From an uncultured Oscillospiraceae bacterium (GTDB lineage: Bacteria > Bacillota > Clostridia > Oscillospirales > Oscillospiraceae), in assembly GCA_910588975.1 (NCBI GenBank), contig CAJUSE010000029.1:1-23473 (forward strand): 23,473 bases of DNA. Direction: 5' to 3'. The position numbers and the translations under genes were made by a program. The stretch's first letter is position 1; every line of letters starts with the position of its first letter. Under the pieces are notes generated by a model. It was given only the letters and a program-made list of their open reading frames with translations. It was not told where the DNA came from and did no database searches. This document shows positions 11,998-19,195 of this stretch, piece by piece.

Positions 11998-13281
11998 TTA
12001 AGCCGCCTGGTCCAGCTGGGCCATGGAGCTGTGGCGGATGGGCTTCCACTCCACCTTCTGGAACAGGGCCTGGATGGAGATGGGGATGTAGGTGAGCATG
12101 AACACCGGGAACAGGGGCAGATAGGCCAGCTTCTGCCAGGTGGCAGCCCGGATATTGGCCCACTCGCTGAGGACCACCACCGCCCCGTAGAAGAGCATGC
12201 CCAGGTAGAAGCTGGCAAAGGCGCTCCACAAAAACTGTCCCGCCGCCAGCAGCACCGCCTTGGCCTGGAAGTCGTCGGAGAGCAGGCAGCACAGCAGCAC
12301 CACCAGCTGGAAGGCGCCCCCCACCAGGCTCAGCAGCACCCCGGGGGTGATGGTCATCAGCAGGTCGTAGCAGCCCCAGCCCTTTCGTCCGCCCCGGAAA
12401 ACTCCCTTGAGCAGGGCGGGGGCGTACTTGCCGTCCACCTGATAGAAGCCCTTGGACCACCGCAGCCGCTGGTCCCAGGCCTGGAAGAAGTCGGCGGGCT
12501 GCTCGTCGTAGATCACCGCCCCGGGGCAGTAGCCGATGCGCAGGCCCTGGGCGGTGCATCGGGCGGAGAACTCCAGATCCTCGGTGAGCAGGTGATAGGG
12601 CCAGCCCCCCTGCTCCAGCAGGACCCGGCCGCTGATGAGAAAGCCGGTGCCCGACACGTGGCAGTTGGTGCCCAGGGCCATCCGGGGGCCGTTGAGGAAC
12701 CGGGCCTCCCGGAGGAACCAGATGGAGTAGCCCGCCGTGATCCAGTTCTGGCCGAAGTTTTTGGAGTTGCGGTAGCCGGTGAGGGCGGCGTAGTCACCGC
12801 TTTGGAAGGTGCGGTTCATCTCGTAGACGAAGTTGGGGTCCACGATGTTGTCGGCGTCAAAGACGAAGTAGCCGTCGTACCGCTCCGCCTTTCCCTCATC
12901 CCAGATGTGTTTGAGCAAAAAGTCCAGGGCGTAGCCCTTGCCCACCTCCTGCCGGTTGTAGCGGCGGTAGACCCTGGCCCCGGCGGCCTGGGCCACGGTG
13001 GCGGTGGCATCGGTGCAGTTATCGGCCACCACGTAGATGTCCAGCAGCTCGGCGGGGTAGCTCTGCCCCTTCAGGCTGGCGATAAGCTCGCCGATGACCC
13101 CGGCCTCGTTCCGAGCCGAGATGAGCACGGCGTAACGGCCCAGCTCCACCGAACCGGCGGGGGTCTTTTTGCGGGGCAGCAGCAGCCCCAGTGCCAGGTA
13201 GCCCCCCTGATAGAGATAGAGCAAAACACAGCCAAAGGCAATGAGCGTGCCAAAGGTTTCCACAAACTGGAGCAGCTTCAC
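11998..13281 (-). CDS. Processive family 2 glycosyltransferase, membrane-bound
   Basis: 427 residues from GTG 13281, chosen because AGGAGG lies seven bases upstream; an ATG at 13314 has no ribosome binding site. One N-terminal membrane segment (about 11-35) is followed by the cytoplasmic GT-A domain: AVLISARNEAGVIGEL (51-66), VVADNCTDAT, the DxD motif in FDADN (141-145), TED (233-235), and the QxxRW motif QRLRW (271-275) that marks processive synthases. Three or four further membrane segments fill residues 310-405. This is the layout of cellulose, hyaluronan or poly-N-acetylglucosamine synthases, so synthesis and export of a surface polysaccharide is likely; the sugar cannot be told. No BcsB, BcsC or PilZ partner is adjacent. 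Monocistronic. Confidence 0.9.
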   Translation of the reverse strand: MKLLQFVETFGTLIAFGCVLLYLYQGGYLALGLLLPRKKTPAGSVELGRYAVLISARNEAGVIGELIASLKGQSYPAELLDIYVVADNCTDATATVAQAAGARVYRRYNRQEVGKGYALDFLLKHIWDEGKAERYDGYFVFDADNIVDPNFVYEMNRTFQSGDYAALTGYRNSKNFGQNWITAGYSIWFLREARFLNGPRMALGTNCHVSGTGFLISGRVLLEQGGWPYHLLTEDLEFSARCTAQGLRIGYCPGAVIYDEQPADFFQAWDQRLRWSKGFYQVDGKYAPALLKGVFRGGRKGWGCYDLLMTITPGVLLSLVGGAFQLVVLLCCLLSDDFQAKAVLLAAGQFLWSAFASFYLGMLFYGAVVVLSEWANIRAATWQKLAYLPLFPVFMLTYIPISIQALFQKVEWKPIRHSSMAQLDQAA

Positions 13282-13339
13282 ACCGACCCCTCCTTTTTCT
13301 CTCTGATAGTCCATAGGGACCCGGGCTTTTTACGGCTTC

Positions 13340-13367
13340 ATTTTAGCACTTTTTTCCCTTTTTACAA
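13340..13367 (-). promoter_or_regulatory. Promoter of the glycosyltransferase gene
   Basis: On the minus strand TTGTAA (13367-13362) and TAAAAT (13345-13340) are 16 bases apart, with TGC directly before the -10 box. The same AAAAAGTGCTAAA context occurs at the aroF promoter. Confidence 0.65.
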
Positions 13368-13454
13368 GAGGGTTTTGGGGGAATTAAGGGAAGGGTCACA
13401 CAAGGTTAAGAATTGCTTTTTGAAAGCTTTATAATTTCTTCAGAAATAGCCTAT

Positions 13455-13501
13455 GGCCCGGCGGGAGAGGAGGATATTTCCCCCGCCCCGCCGGGCCTTT
13501 T
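13455..13501. terminator. Inverted repeat after the amidase gene, possible terminator
   Basis: GGCCCGGCGG (13455-13464) and CCGCCGGGCC (13488-13497) pair perfectly around a 23-base loop. Four T follow on the plus strand, but the leftward side, where the amidase ends, is only moderately T-rich, so termination efficiency is uncertain. The remaining sequence between the amidase stop and the glycosyltransferase promoter shows nothing else of note. Confidence 0.45.
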
Positions 13502-13519
13502 GAGGGGGCGGATCGCCCC

Positions 13520-14248
13520 TTAAACGTCCAATGCGCCGATGCGCTCCAGCACCACGGCCAGCATCTCCCGTGTCACCACTCCCTGGGGGGCGGTGCCGTC
13601 CAAAATGCCCAGGGCCACTGCCCGCTCCCAGGCCTGGGCCGCCCAAGGGGCGGGCTGGGGGATGGGGGATGTCTCCTCTTTGTAGACAACGCCGAAGAAC
13701 TGGCAGACCCCCTTGGTGGTGGCCCGGGCCAGCAGCTCCCGGTAGGCCGGGTCCTTCAGCAATTCCGTCTCGGCCCGGTTGGTGTGAAAGCCGTACTCGA
13801 TAAGCACCGCCGGGGCAACGGTCTTGGTCAGAACGGTAAAGGACTCGTGGGCCAGGCCGTTGCCCCAGATGGTGACGCCGGCCAGCCGGAGCTGCTCCAG
13901 AATGTCCCGGGCGGCGATGTTCCGGGGGGCATCCACCCCGGGGGCAGAGGTGTAGAGAAGCACTCCCCGGGGACTGCTCCAGCCGCTGTTGCCGGCGGCG
14001 TTGGAGTGGACGCTGAGAAAGAGGTCGGCCCCGGCCTTATTGCTCACATTGGCACGCTGGGTGAGGGAGGGCTTCACGTCCTCCGTCCGGGTGAGGATGA
14101 CGGCGATGCCCTGGCCCTCTAAGGCAGTGCGAAGGCGCTGACACATATCCCAGGTGAACTCCCGCTCCAGGTAGGTGCCGTCGGGGGAGGTGTTGGCGGT
14201 CTCAGGCCCGTGGCCCGGATCCAAACAGACCAGATATTGCTTGGCCAT
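13520..14248 (-). CDS. N-acetylmuramoyl-L-alanine amidase (Amidase_3) with C-terminal SLH-like segment
   Basis: 242 residues; start at 14248 because AAAGGAG then has seven-base spacing (an ATG six bases earlier would have one). The Amidase_3 zinc-hydrolase fold shows DPGHG (His13), Glu28 in TYLERE, SVHSNAA (His81) and the catalytic Glu151 in LIEYGF; it cleaves the bond between MurNAc and L-Ala in peptidoglycan. After a Pro-rich linker (195-202) the last 40 residues (WAAQAWERAVALGILDG and onward) resemble one S-layer-homology or phage-endolysin-like wall-binding repeat. No signal peptide is present, as in CwlC-type amidases that lyse the mother cell in sporulation or in phage endolysins. No holin is nearby, so a sporulation-lysis role is the more likely inference. 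Confidence 0.87.
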   Translation of the reverse strand: MAKQYLVCLDPGHGPETANTSPDGTYLEREFTWDMCQRLRTALEGQGIAVILTRTEDVKPSLTQRANVSNKAGADLFLSVHSNAAGNSGWSSPRGVLLYTSAPGVDAPRNIAARDILEQLRLAGVTIWGNGLAHESFTVLTKTVAPAVLIEYGFHTNRAETELLKDPAYRELLARATTKGVCQFFGVVYKEETSPIPQPAPWAAQAWERAVALGILDGTAPQGVVTREMLAVVLERIGALDV

Positions 14249-14308
14249 ATCCATTCTCCTTTCGATGGATAGGCCATTCTATGCCGGATGGAGCCATTGG
14301 GACACAAC

Positions 14309-14340
14309 AAGGCCCGGCTGTGCTCCCACAGCCGGGCCTT
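14309..14340 (-). terminator. Terminator hairpin after argS
   Basis: AAGGCCCGGCTGTG (14309-14322) and CACAGCCGGGCCTT (14327-14340) form a perfect 14-bp stem with a CTCC loop (GGAG in the leftward transcript), 16 bases after the argS stop. Leftward the stem ends in TT followed by GTTGTG. Confidence 0.78.
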
Positions 14341-14356
14341 GACGGACAGACCAAAT

Positions 14357-16108
14357 TTACATTTTCTCCGGGGCGGTGACGCCGATGAGGGTCAGGCCGT
14401 TGCAGAGGACGCTACGGACGGTGTCGGCCAGCTTCAGCCGGGCCTTGGCCACGGCCTCCTCCTCCCCCTTGATGCGGTTGGCGTTGTAGAAGCGGTGGAA
14501 GTCACCGGCCAGGGCGATGAGGTAGCGGTTCACCTGGGAGGAGTCGTAGTCCCGCCCGGCCAGGGTCAGCTCCTCGGGGAAGCGGGCCAGGGTCTTGAGA
14601 AGGGCGGTCTCCTCGCTGCTCTGGAGCAGGGAGACATCCACCTCGCCGGCGGCGGGGACGGTCAGCCCATCCTCGCCGGAGAGCTTCTTCACCAGAGAGC
14701 AGATCCGGGCGTGGGCGTACTGGACGTAGTAGACCGGGTTCTCGCTGTCCTCCCGGACGGCCAGGTCCAGATCGAAGTCCACCGGGGAGGTGGGCTTGGA
14801 GGCGTTAAAGACGAACCGGGCGGCGTCCACGCTCACCTCGTCCAGCAGGTCGTGGAGGGCGATGGCCTTGCCCGAGCGCTTGCTCATCCGCACCGGCTTG
14901 CCGTCCTGGAGCAGGTTGACCAGCTGCATGAGGATGATAACCAGACGGTGGGAGCCATCCAGCCCCAGTCCGTCCAGGGCGGCCTGGAGCCGGGCCACGT
15001 GGCCGTGGTGGTCGGCCCCCCAGACGTTGACGGCCAGGTCGTAGCCCCTGTTCTCCAGCTTGTTGCGGTGGTAGGCGATGTCGGCGGCAAAGTAGGTGTA
15101 GAAGCCGTTGGCCCGGCGGAGCACGTCGTCCTTCAGCTCCAGCTTGTTCACCTTCTCCTGGCTCATGCCCTCGCTGAGGTACTTGCGCTTGAGCAGCTCG
15201 GTGGTGTTGAGCCACAATGCCCCGTCCTTCTCATAGGTCCAGCCCTTCTCGGTGAGGGCCTGGACGCTGTCGGCCACGGCGCCGTTGGCGTGAAGGGTGG
15301 ACTCCAAAAACCACTCGTCATACTGGATGCCGTACTTGGCCAGGTCCTCCTTCATCTTGGGGATGTTGACGCTCAGGCCATACTCTCCCATCCGCTCCAG
15401 CCGCTCCTCCACGGGGAGGGCCTTCCAGCTCTCCCCATGGGCGGCCAGGATGGCCCGGGCCAGGTCGGTGATGTCCTCCCCCTGGTAGAGCCCCTCCTCG
15501 ATGGGGCCCTCGGCGCCCGAGATAAGCTGGTCATACCGGGCGTCGATGGACATGGCGAACTTGTGGATCTGGTTGCCGGCGTCGTTGACGTAGAACTCCC
15601 GCCAGACCTCATAGCCCAGCCGCTCGAAGATGGCGGCCATGGTATCACCCAGCACGCCCCCCCGGGCGTTGCCCATGTGCATGGGGCCGGTGGGGTTGGC
15701 CGAGACGAACTCCACCATCACCCGCTTCCCCTTGCCCTGGTCGCTCTTGCCGTAGTGCAGGCCCTCGGCCTCAATGATGGAGAGCACCTGGGCAAACCAC
15801 TTCCCGCCCAGGGTAAAGTTGAGGAAGCCGGGGCCGGCCAGCTCCACCTTGTCAAAATAGGTGCCCTCCAGGTCCATGTGCTCCAGCAGGATCTGGGCCA
15901 CCTCCCGGGGGTTGCGGCCCAGGGCCTTGGCCCCGGCCAGGGCAAAGGAGGTAGCGTAGTCCCCATTCTTCACGTCCTTGGGGATGTCCACCTGGGCCTT
16001 GATGTCCGCCCCGCCGGGGAGGGCCCCTGCGGCGGCGGCCTTCTCATATGCCTTCCGGGTCAGCTCTGCCACCTGCTCCTTGGCGGCTGAAATCAGATTA
16101 TCCGTCAT
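14357..16108 (-). CDS. argS: Arginine-tRNA ligase
   Basis: 583 residues from ATG 16108 (MTDNLISAAKEQ), overlapping the end of the DUF1934 gene by 11 bases. It is a class I synthetase that charges tRNA(Arg). The Add-1 N-terminal domain covers about residues 1-110. The HIGH motif appears as HMGN (144-147, in ANPTGPMHMGNARGG), KMSKS as RMSKR (407-411), and the anticodon-binding DALR domain ends the protein. The stretch after LWLNTTE, about 300-328, is longer than in many bacterial ArgRS and contains LLKRKYLSEGMSQEK. The order DUF1934 gene then argS is the same as ywiB-argS in Bacillus. A strong terminator follows. Confidence 0.97.
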   Translation of the reverse strand: MTDNLISAAKEQVAELTRKAYEKAAAAGALPGGADIKAQVDIPKDVKNGDYATSFALAGAKALGRNPREVAQILLEHMDLEGTYFDKVELAGPGFLNFTLGGKWFAQVLSIIEAEGLHYGKSDQGKGKRVMVEFVSANPTGPMHMGNARGGVLGDTMAAIFERLGYEVWREFYVNDAGNQIHKFAMSIDARYDQLISGAEGPIEEGLYQGEDITDLARAILAAHGESWKALPVEERLERMGEYGLSVNIPKMKEDLAKYGIQYDEWFLESTLHANGAVADSVQALTEKGWTYEKDGALWLNTTELLKRKYLSEGMSQEKVNKLELKDDVLRRANGFYTYFAADIAYHRNKLENRGYDLAVNVWGADHHGHVARLQAALDGLGLDGSHRLVIILMQLVNLLQDGKPVRMSKRSGKAIALHDLLDEVSVDAARFVFNASKPTSPVDFDLDLAVREDSENPVYYVQYAHARICSLVKKLSGEDGLTVPAAGEVDVSLLQSSEETALLKTLARFPEELTLAGRDYDSSQVNRYLIALAGDFHRFYNANRIKGEEEAVAKARLKLADTVRSVLCNGLTLIGVTAPEKM

Positions 16109-16547
16109 GTTCCTCTTCCTCTCTTTTCTCATTCACCCAAAGCCGAAGCTGGGTCAGGCCGGACTGCTGGGGGCCGATCTGGATGCGGTAATCCAGCTCC
16201 ACCCGGCCCCTTTGCCCCTCCATATCCCAGCTAAGCCGCTGGGTCAGGATCTCCAGGGGCAGGGTGCCGTAGGGGGTCTGGTAGTCGGAGACATGGCTCG
16301 CCCCCTCCTCAAACACCATCTGGGAGTGGTACTCCCCCGCTCGGGTCAGGGTGATTTTTCCCTTTTCCAGCTCCAAGGTGGTCCGGGTCCCTCCCAGGCC
16401 GGAGGACTCCCCCTCCAAATAGGTGAGGATATATCCCCCCGTGCCCTGCTCCAGACAGCCGGGGGCCACCTGCTCCACCCAGTCCTCCTTCAAATCGGCA
16501 AAGCACTGCCGGCTTTGAATGGTGATGATCACATTGGTATTTGACAT
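16098..16547 (-). CDS. DUF1934 (YwiB-like) small beta-barrel protein
   Basis: 149 residues from ATG 16547, with GAGG seven bases upstream. It starts NVIITIQSRQ and contains YILTYLEGESSGLGGTRTTL, then GEYHSQMVFEEG and TPYGTLPLEI and ends in a strand-rich segment with LDYRIQIGPQQSG, the pattern of the DUF1934/YwiB family, a calycin-like beta barrel of unknown function. It lies directly before argS, overlapping by 11 bases, as ywiB does in Bacillus, which supports the identification. It is probably cytoplasmic. It has its own consensus-like promoter, which should also drive argS. Confidence 0.85.
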   Translation of the reverse strand: MSNTNVIITIQSRQCFADLKEDWVEQVAPGCLEQGTGGYILTYLEGESSGLGGTRTTLELEKGKITLTRAGEYHSQMVFEEGASHVSDYQTPYGTLPLEILTQRLSWDMEGQRGRVELDYRIQIGPQQSGLTQLRLWVNEKREEEEHDG

Positions 16548-16578
16548 AGGAAAACCTCGAAATTCCAAACTATTTTCT

Positions 16579-16607
16579 ATTATACCTGTATTTTCAATCG
16601 GTGTAAA
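16579..16607 (-). promoter_or_regulatory. Promoter of the DUF1934-argS operon
   Basis: On the minus strand TTTACA (16607-16602) and TATAAT (16584-16579) are 17 bases apart, 32 bases before the DUF1934 start codon. No T-box-like leader fits into this short distance. Confidence 0.85.
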
Positions 16608-16636
16608 GGGCGGATTTTGCAAATGCCGGGCCCCTC

Positions 16637-17011
16637 CTACCGGGCGGGCCTTGTCCACTCTGCCACAAGCTCCATGACCACAAGGACCTCCAGCGCCGCC
16701 AATGCGGTCTCGGTCCAGGTCCAAAGGCTGGGGATGGCCGTCCAAAGCCGGAAGTAGATAAGCCCCGTAAGGCCCTGAAACACCGAAGCGGCGACCAAAA
16801 GCCCCCGCTTCCTCATTCGGATAAACAGGGCCAGAAGCACGCCCCCAAGGGCCAAAAGCCCAAGCAGCATGCCGTAAAACAACATCATAAACAGCGCCCC
16901 AAAGCCGGCGAAGGAGAGCCACTGCTCCGCCTCCTCCAGCCGGTACCAAAAGCAGGCCAGCGTGACAACTGTCATCCCCATATCGGCCCACAAAAGCCAA
17001 TTTCGCTTCAT
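16637..17011 (-). CDS. Small integral membrane protein, function unknown
   Basis: 124 residues. The start at 17011 has GGAGGGGG close upstream. Four hydrophobic segments are visible (about 7-22, 33-63 possibly two, 72-92 and 97-117), separated by a short basic loop RMRKRG, with a basic C-terminus. No family was recognised. It follows murI by 12 bases on the same strand and is likely co-transcribed with it. The gene ends about 30 bases before the promoter of the DUF1934-argS unit. Confidence 0.7.
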   Translation of the reverse strand: MKRNWLLWADMGMTVVTLACFWYRLEEAEQWLSFAGFGALFMMLFYGMLLGLLALGGVLLALFIRMRKRGLLVAASVFQGLTGLIYFRLWTAIPSLWTWTETALAALEVLVVMELVAEWTRPAR

Positions 17012-17023
17012 GCCGCCCCCTCC

Positions 17024-17833
17024 TCAGTATCTCTCTATGTCCACCTGCTCCACCCGGTCCACAGGCTCCCCCAGGAAGGTGGAGGCCAGATCGGCAAAGG
17101 TCTGGGTGGGGCCACTGACGAAGTAGCGGCAGCTCCCCTGCGCCCTCTCTGCCAGCAGGCCCCGGCCTTTCAGCTCCCCGGCCATGGCCTGGGCGGTGAC
17201 CGCCCCCACGTCGATGAGGGTCACCGCCGGCCCCATGACCTCGCTGATGAGGTTGGCGAGCAGAGGATAGTGGGTACAGCCCAGCACCAGGGTGTCCACC
17301 CCGGCCCGGCGCACGGGCTCCAGATACTCCAGGGCGGCCTGGCGGGCCAGGCTGTCTCCGGGGAGGAAATGGCCGCTCTCCACCAGGGGGACGAACCGAG
17401 GGCAGGCCTGGGCGGTCACCTCCAGAGTGGGGGACTGGGCGGCAATGGCCCCCTGAAAGGCCCCGGAACGAATGGAGGCCTCGGTGGCGATGACCCCCAC
17501 CTTCCCCCTCCGGGTGCCCGCTGCCGCCGCCCGGGCGGCGGCGTCAATGACCCCGTAGATAGGCAGGTCGTTCTCCTCCTGGAGCACATCCAGGGCGTTG
17601 GCCGACACAGTGCCGCAGGAGACCAGAATGGCCTTTGGGGCAAAGGTGCGCAGGAAGGCCACGTCCTGCCGGGCAAACCGAACCAGGGTATCCCGGTCCC
17701 GGGCCCCGTAGGGCACTCGGGCAGTGTCTCCGAAAAAGACAAAGTCCTCCCCGGGCAGCAGCCGGCGCAGGGCGGCCAGGCCGGTGAGCCCCCCCAGGCC
17801 GGAGTCAAAGACCCCGATGGGCCTTGTGTCCAT
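17024..17833 (-). CDS. murI: Glutamate racemase
   Basis: 269 residues from ATG 17833 (MDTRPIGVFDSGLGG); AAAGGGGG nine bases upstream supports it over an ATG 21 bases earlier. MurI makes D-glutamate for peptidoglycan. Both catalytic Cys are present: in LVSCGTVSAN (about residue 73) and in LGCTHYPLL (about residue 186). The Asp-Ser of FDSGLGGL and the FFGDTARVPYG segment are also intact. It sits between the GNAT gene (31 bases upstream) and the small membrane protein. Confidence 0.96.
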   Translation of the reverse strand: MDTRPIGVFDSGLGGLTGLAALRRLLPGEDFVFFGDTARVPYGARDRDTLVRFARQDVAFLRTFAPKAILVSCGTVSANALDVLQEENDLPIYGVIDAAARAAAAGTRRGKVGVIATEASIRSGAFQGAIAAQSPTLEVTAQACPRFVPLVESGHFLPGDSLARQAALEYLEPVRRAGVDTLVLGCTHYPLLANLISEVMGPAVTLIDVGAVTAQAMAGELKGRGLLAERAQGSCRYFVSGPTQTFADLASTFLGEPVDRVEQVDIERY

Positions 17834-17863
17834 GCTCCATTCCCCCTTTCTCAACGCTGTCCA

Positions 17864-18448
17864 TCAAAACTCTTCCACAAAGTGATGGCTGTATTTCTCC
17901 CAATAGCCCCGGTACATCCGCCGGTCATTTCCGTCCAAATTCAGCTGGTACATTCTGAATATGACGGGGATATTTTTGGGCTGCCACTGCTCCTCATAGG
18001 AGTAGCAGTATTTCATCCCGATCCCTCTCATCACGCCGCCGCTGCCCGGGTTGTCCCGGTCGTGGGTGGCCGTGATGTAGGGCAGCCCATCCTTTTTCAC
18101 CTGGGCCACAAGGGCCCCGGCCGCCTCGCTGGCAAGCCCCTGCCGCCAGAACTCCCGGCGAAGGCCATAGCCCAGGTCGTAGGGCTCCTCTGTCCCCACC
18201 TGGATGTAGCCGATGGGGATGTCGTCTGTTTTCAGGCAGATGGCATAGGCATAGCCCCGGGGCCGGGCGTAGACGGCCCTGTACCGCTGCTCATAAAACT
18301 TCCCGGTCTCCTCCATGCTTTTCATGGGGAACCAGGGCAGGAAGCGGTTGACCTCCTCATCGCTTAAAATCCGATGGAGGGCGGGCAGATCCCCATCCTC
18401 AAATTTTCTCAAGCGCAGCCGCACTGTCTCCAGGGTGGGTGTATTCAT
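17864..18448 (-). CDS. GNAT-family N-acetyltransferase (RimJ/RimL-like)
   Basis: 194 residues. The opening ETVRLRLRKFEDGDLPAL and the central IGYIQVG, DLGYGLRREFWRQGLASEA region match the RimJ/RimL-type GNAT fold; RREFWRQGLA is the acetyl-CoA pyrophosphate loop (R/QxxGxG/A motif). It transfers an acetyl group from acetyl-CoA to an amine, but the acceptor cannot be told. The C-terminus from KNIPVIFRMYQLNLDG is rich in Tyr and Arg. GGAG lies ten bases before the start. First gene of the leftward unit with murI. Confidence 0.85.
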   Translation of the reverse strand: MNTPTLETVRLRLRKFEDGDLPALHRILSDEEVNRFLPWFPMKSMEETGKFYEQRYRAVYARPRGYAYAICLKTDDIPIGYIQVGTEEPYDLGYGLRREFWRQGLASEAAGALVAQVKKDGLPYITATHDRDNPGSGGVMRGIGMKYCYSYEEQWQPKNIPVIFRMYQLNLDGNDRRMYRGYWEKYSHHFVEEF

Positions 18449-18493
18449 CTCGTATGAGCTCCAAATATCGTGTATTCCCTATGGGTATAGTCC

Positions 18494-18502
18494 ATAATAG
18501 CA
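18494..18502 (-). promoter_or_regulatory. Possible extended -10 of the GNAT gene
   Basis: On the minus strand TGC directly precedes TATTAT (18499-18494), about 45 bases before the start codon. No clear -35 box is visible at 16-18 bases. Confidence 0.4.
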
Positions 18503-18670
18503 CAAGTGGGACCAAAGGGAAAGGGGAATGTGCCCCCTCGCCCCCGCCAAAAGGGAAAAAACAGGCCGCAATTTTGGAAATTAGACCCATATTTCCTTCT
18601 ATTATGAGGGCTTTGACTGCGAAAAGCAAGTCAAATTTGCCCCGGGAGAAAAAATACTCCCCCCAACCCT
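18503..18670. other. Intergenic region with two inverted repeats
   Basis: This stretch lies between the divergent GNAT and small acidic protein genes. TTTGACT (18612-18618) and AGTCAAA (18629-18635) are exact complements with a 10-base spacer, and GGGAG (18644-18648) pairs with CTCCC (18657-18661). Both lie within 60 bases upstream of the -35 box at 18671 and are operator candidates. No gene is seen. Confidence 0.45.
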
Positions 18671-18698
18671 TTGACATTTGTGGCGGAGCGATTATAAT
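18671..18698 (+). promoter_or_regulatory. Consensus promoter of the acidic protein / c-di-GMP operon
   Basis: TTGACA (18671-18676) and TATAAT (18693-18698) are both exact, with a 16-base spacer; transcription should start near 18705. Confidence 0.88.
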
Positions 18699-18718
18699 AT
18701 AGGGAGTGATCCCATTTG

Positions 18719-18756
18719 TAGAGCATCCCCGTGATGGGAAAGGAGGTCACGCTCTA
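18719..18756 (+). promoter_or_regulatory. Hairpin presenting the ribosome binding site in its loop
   Basis: TAGAGC (18719-18724) pairs with GCTCTA (18751-18756), and after a six-base bulge GTGA (18731-18734) pairs with TCAC (18747-18750). The loop holds AAAGGAGG (18739-18746), and the A of the start codon is in the stem. The fold could modulate translation of the gene at 18756. Confidence 0.45.
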
Positions 18757-19169
18757 TGAAATTGGAATTGACCCGCAAGCAGCTGCGCCGGCTGCTGGAC
18801 ATGGCCTATATCGGCAACTGGATCCTGAACTCCACCCGGGGGGAGGACCGCTTCACCGACTATGACGAGGTGGAGAGCCTGCTGTTTCAAAAGGCCCGGG
18901 AGGAGGGCATGAAGACCCTCACCGAGGACTGGATGGGTGTGCCCGTCCCCTCCAAGGCCTTTGCCGAGGGGGGCATCCATGAGGCTATCATCGAGTATGA
19001 AAACAACGTCTTTTTCGACATCCTGGCCGAGGACCTGGCCCGGCGGGATATGGACGACGTGCCCATTGACGAGAGCAACTATCAGGAGCTCACCGAGCGC
19101 ATCGAGGCCTATATCGCCGAGTTCGACGCCCACGGCACCGACAATATCTCGGTGGAAACAGGAAGCTGA
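18756..19169 (+). CDS. Small acidic hypothetical protein upstream of a c-di-GMP gene
   Basis: 137 residues, start with AAAGGAGG nine bases upstream. Not recognised. It opens with a basic helix (MKLELTRKQLRRLLDMAYIG) and is otherwise strongly acidic and probably helical, with FTDYDEVESLLFQKAREEG and AIIEYENNVFFDILAEDLAR. No signal peptide, membrane segment or Cys is present. It shares a consensus promoter with the REC-HD-GYP-GGDEF gene that starts 26 bases downstream, so the two are probably co-transcribed, and a partner role in that signalling pathway is possible. That is context only, not evidence of function. Confidence 0.8.
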   Translation: MKLELTRKQLRRLLDMAYIGNWILNSTRGEDRFTDYDEVESLLFQKAREEGMKTLTEDWMGVPVPSKAFAEGGIHEAIIEYENNVFFDILAEDLARRDMDDVPIDESNYQELTERIEAYIAEFDAHGTDNISVETGS

Positions 19170-19195
19170 AATACAGAAAAAAGAGGTGTTTCTCC

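Noticed and set aside
12031..13434. 467-codon plus-strand open frame opposite the glycosyltransferase
   Set aside because: Antisense shadow; the minus strand encodes a complete family 2 glycosyltransferase with all motifs.
13407..13435. Plus-strand TATAAT with a weak -35 between the glycosyltransferase and amidase genes
   Set aside because: No plus-strand gene follows, and the match lies in a locally AT-rich spacer, so it is probably chance.
14288..16090. 600-codon plus-strand open frame opposite argS
   Set aside because: Antisense shadow of argS; composition is typical of reversed high-GC coding sequence.
16555..17000. N-terminal extension of the DUF1934 gene up to 17000
   Set aside because: The extension is a shadow of the small membrane protein gene in another frame. 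A promoter and ribosome binding site directly precede ATG 16547.
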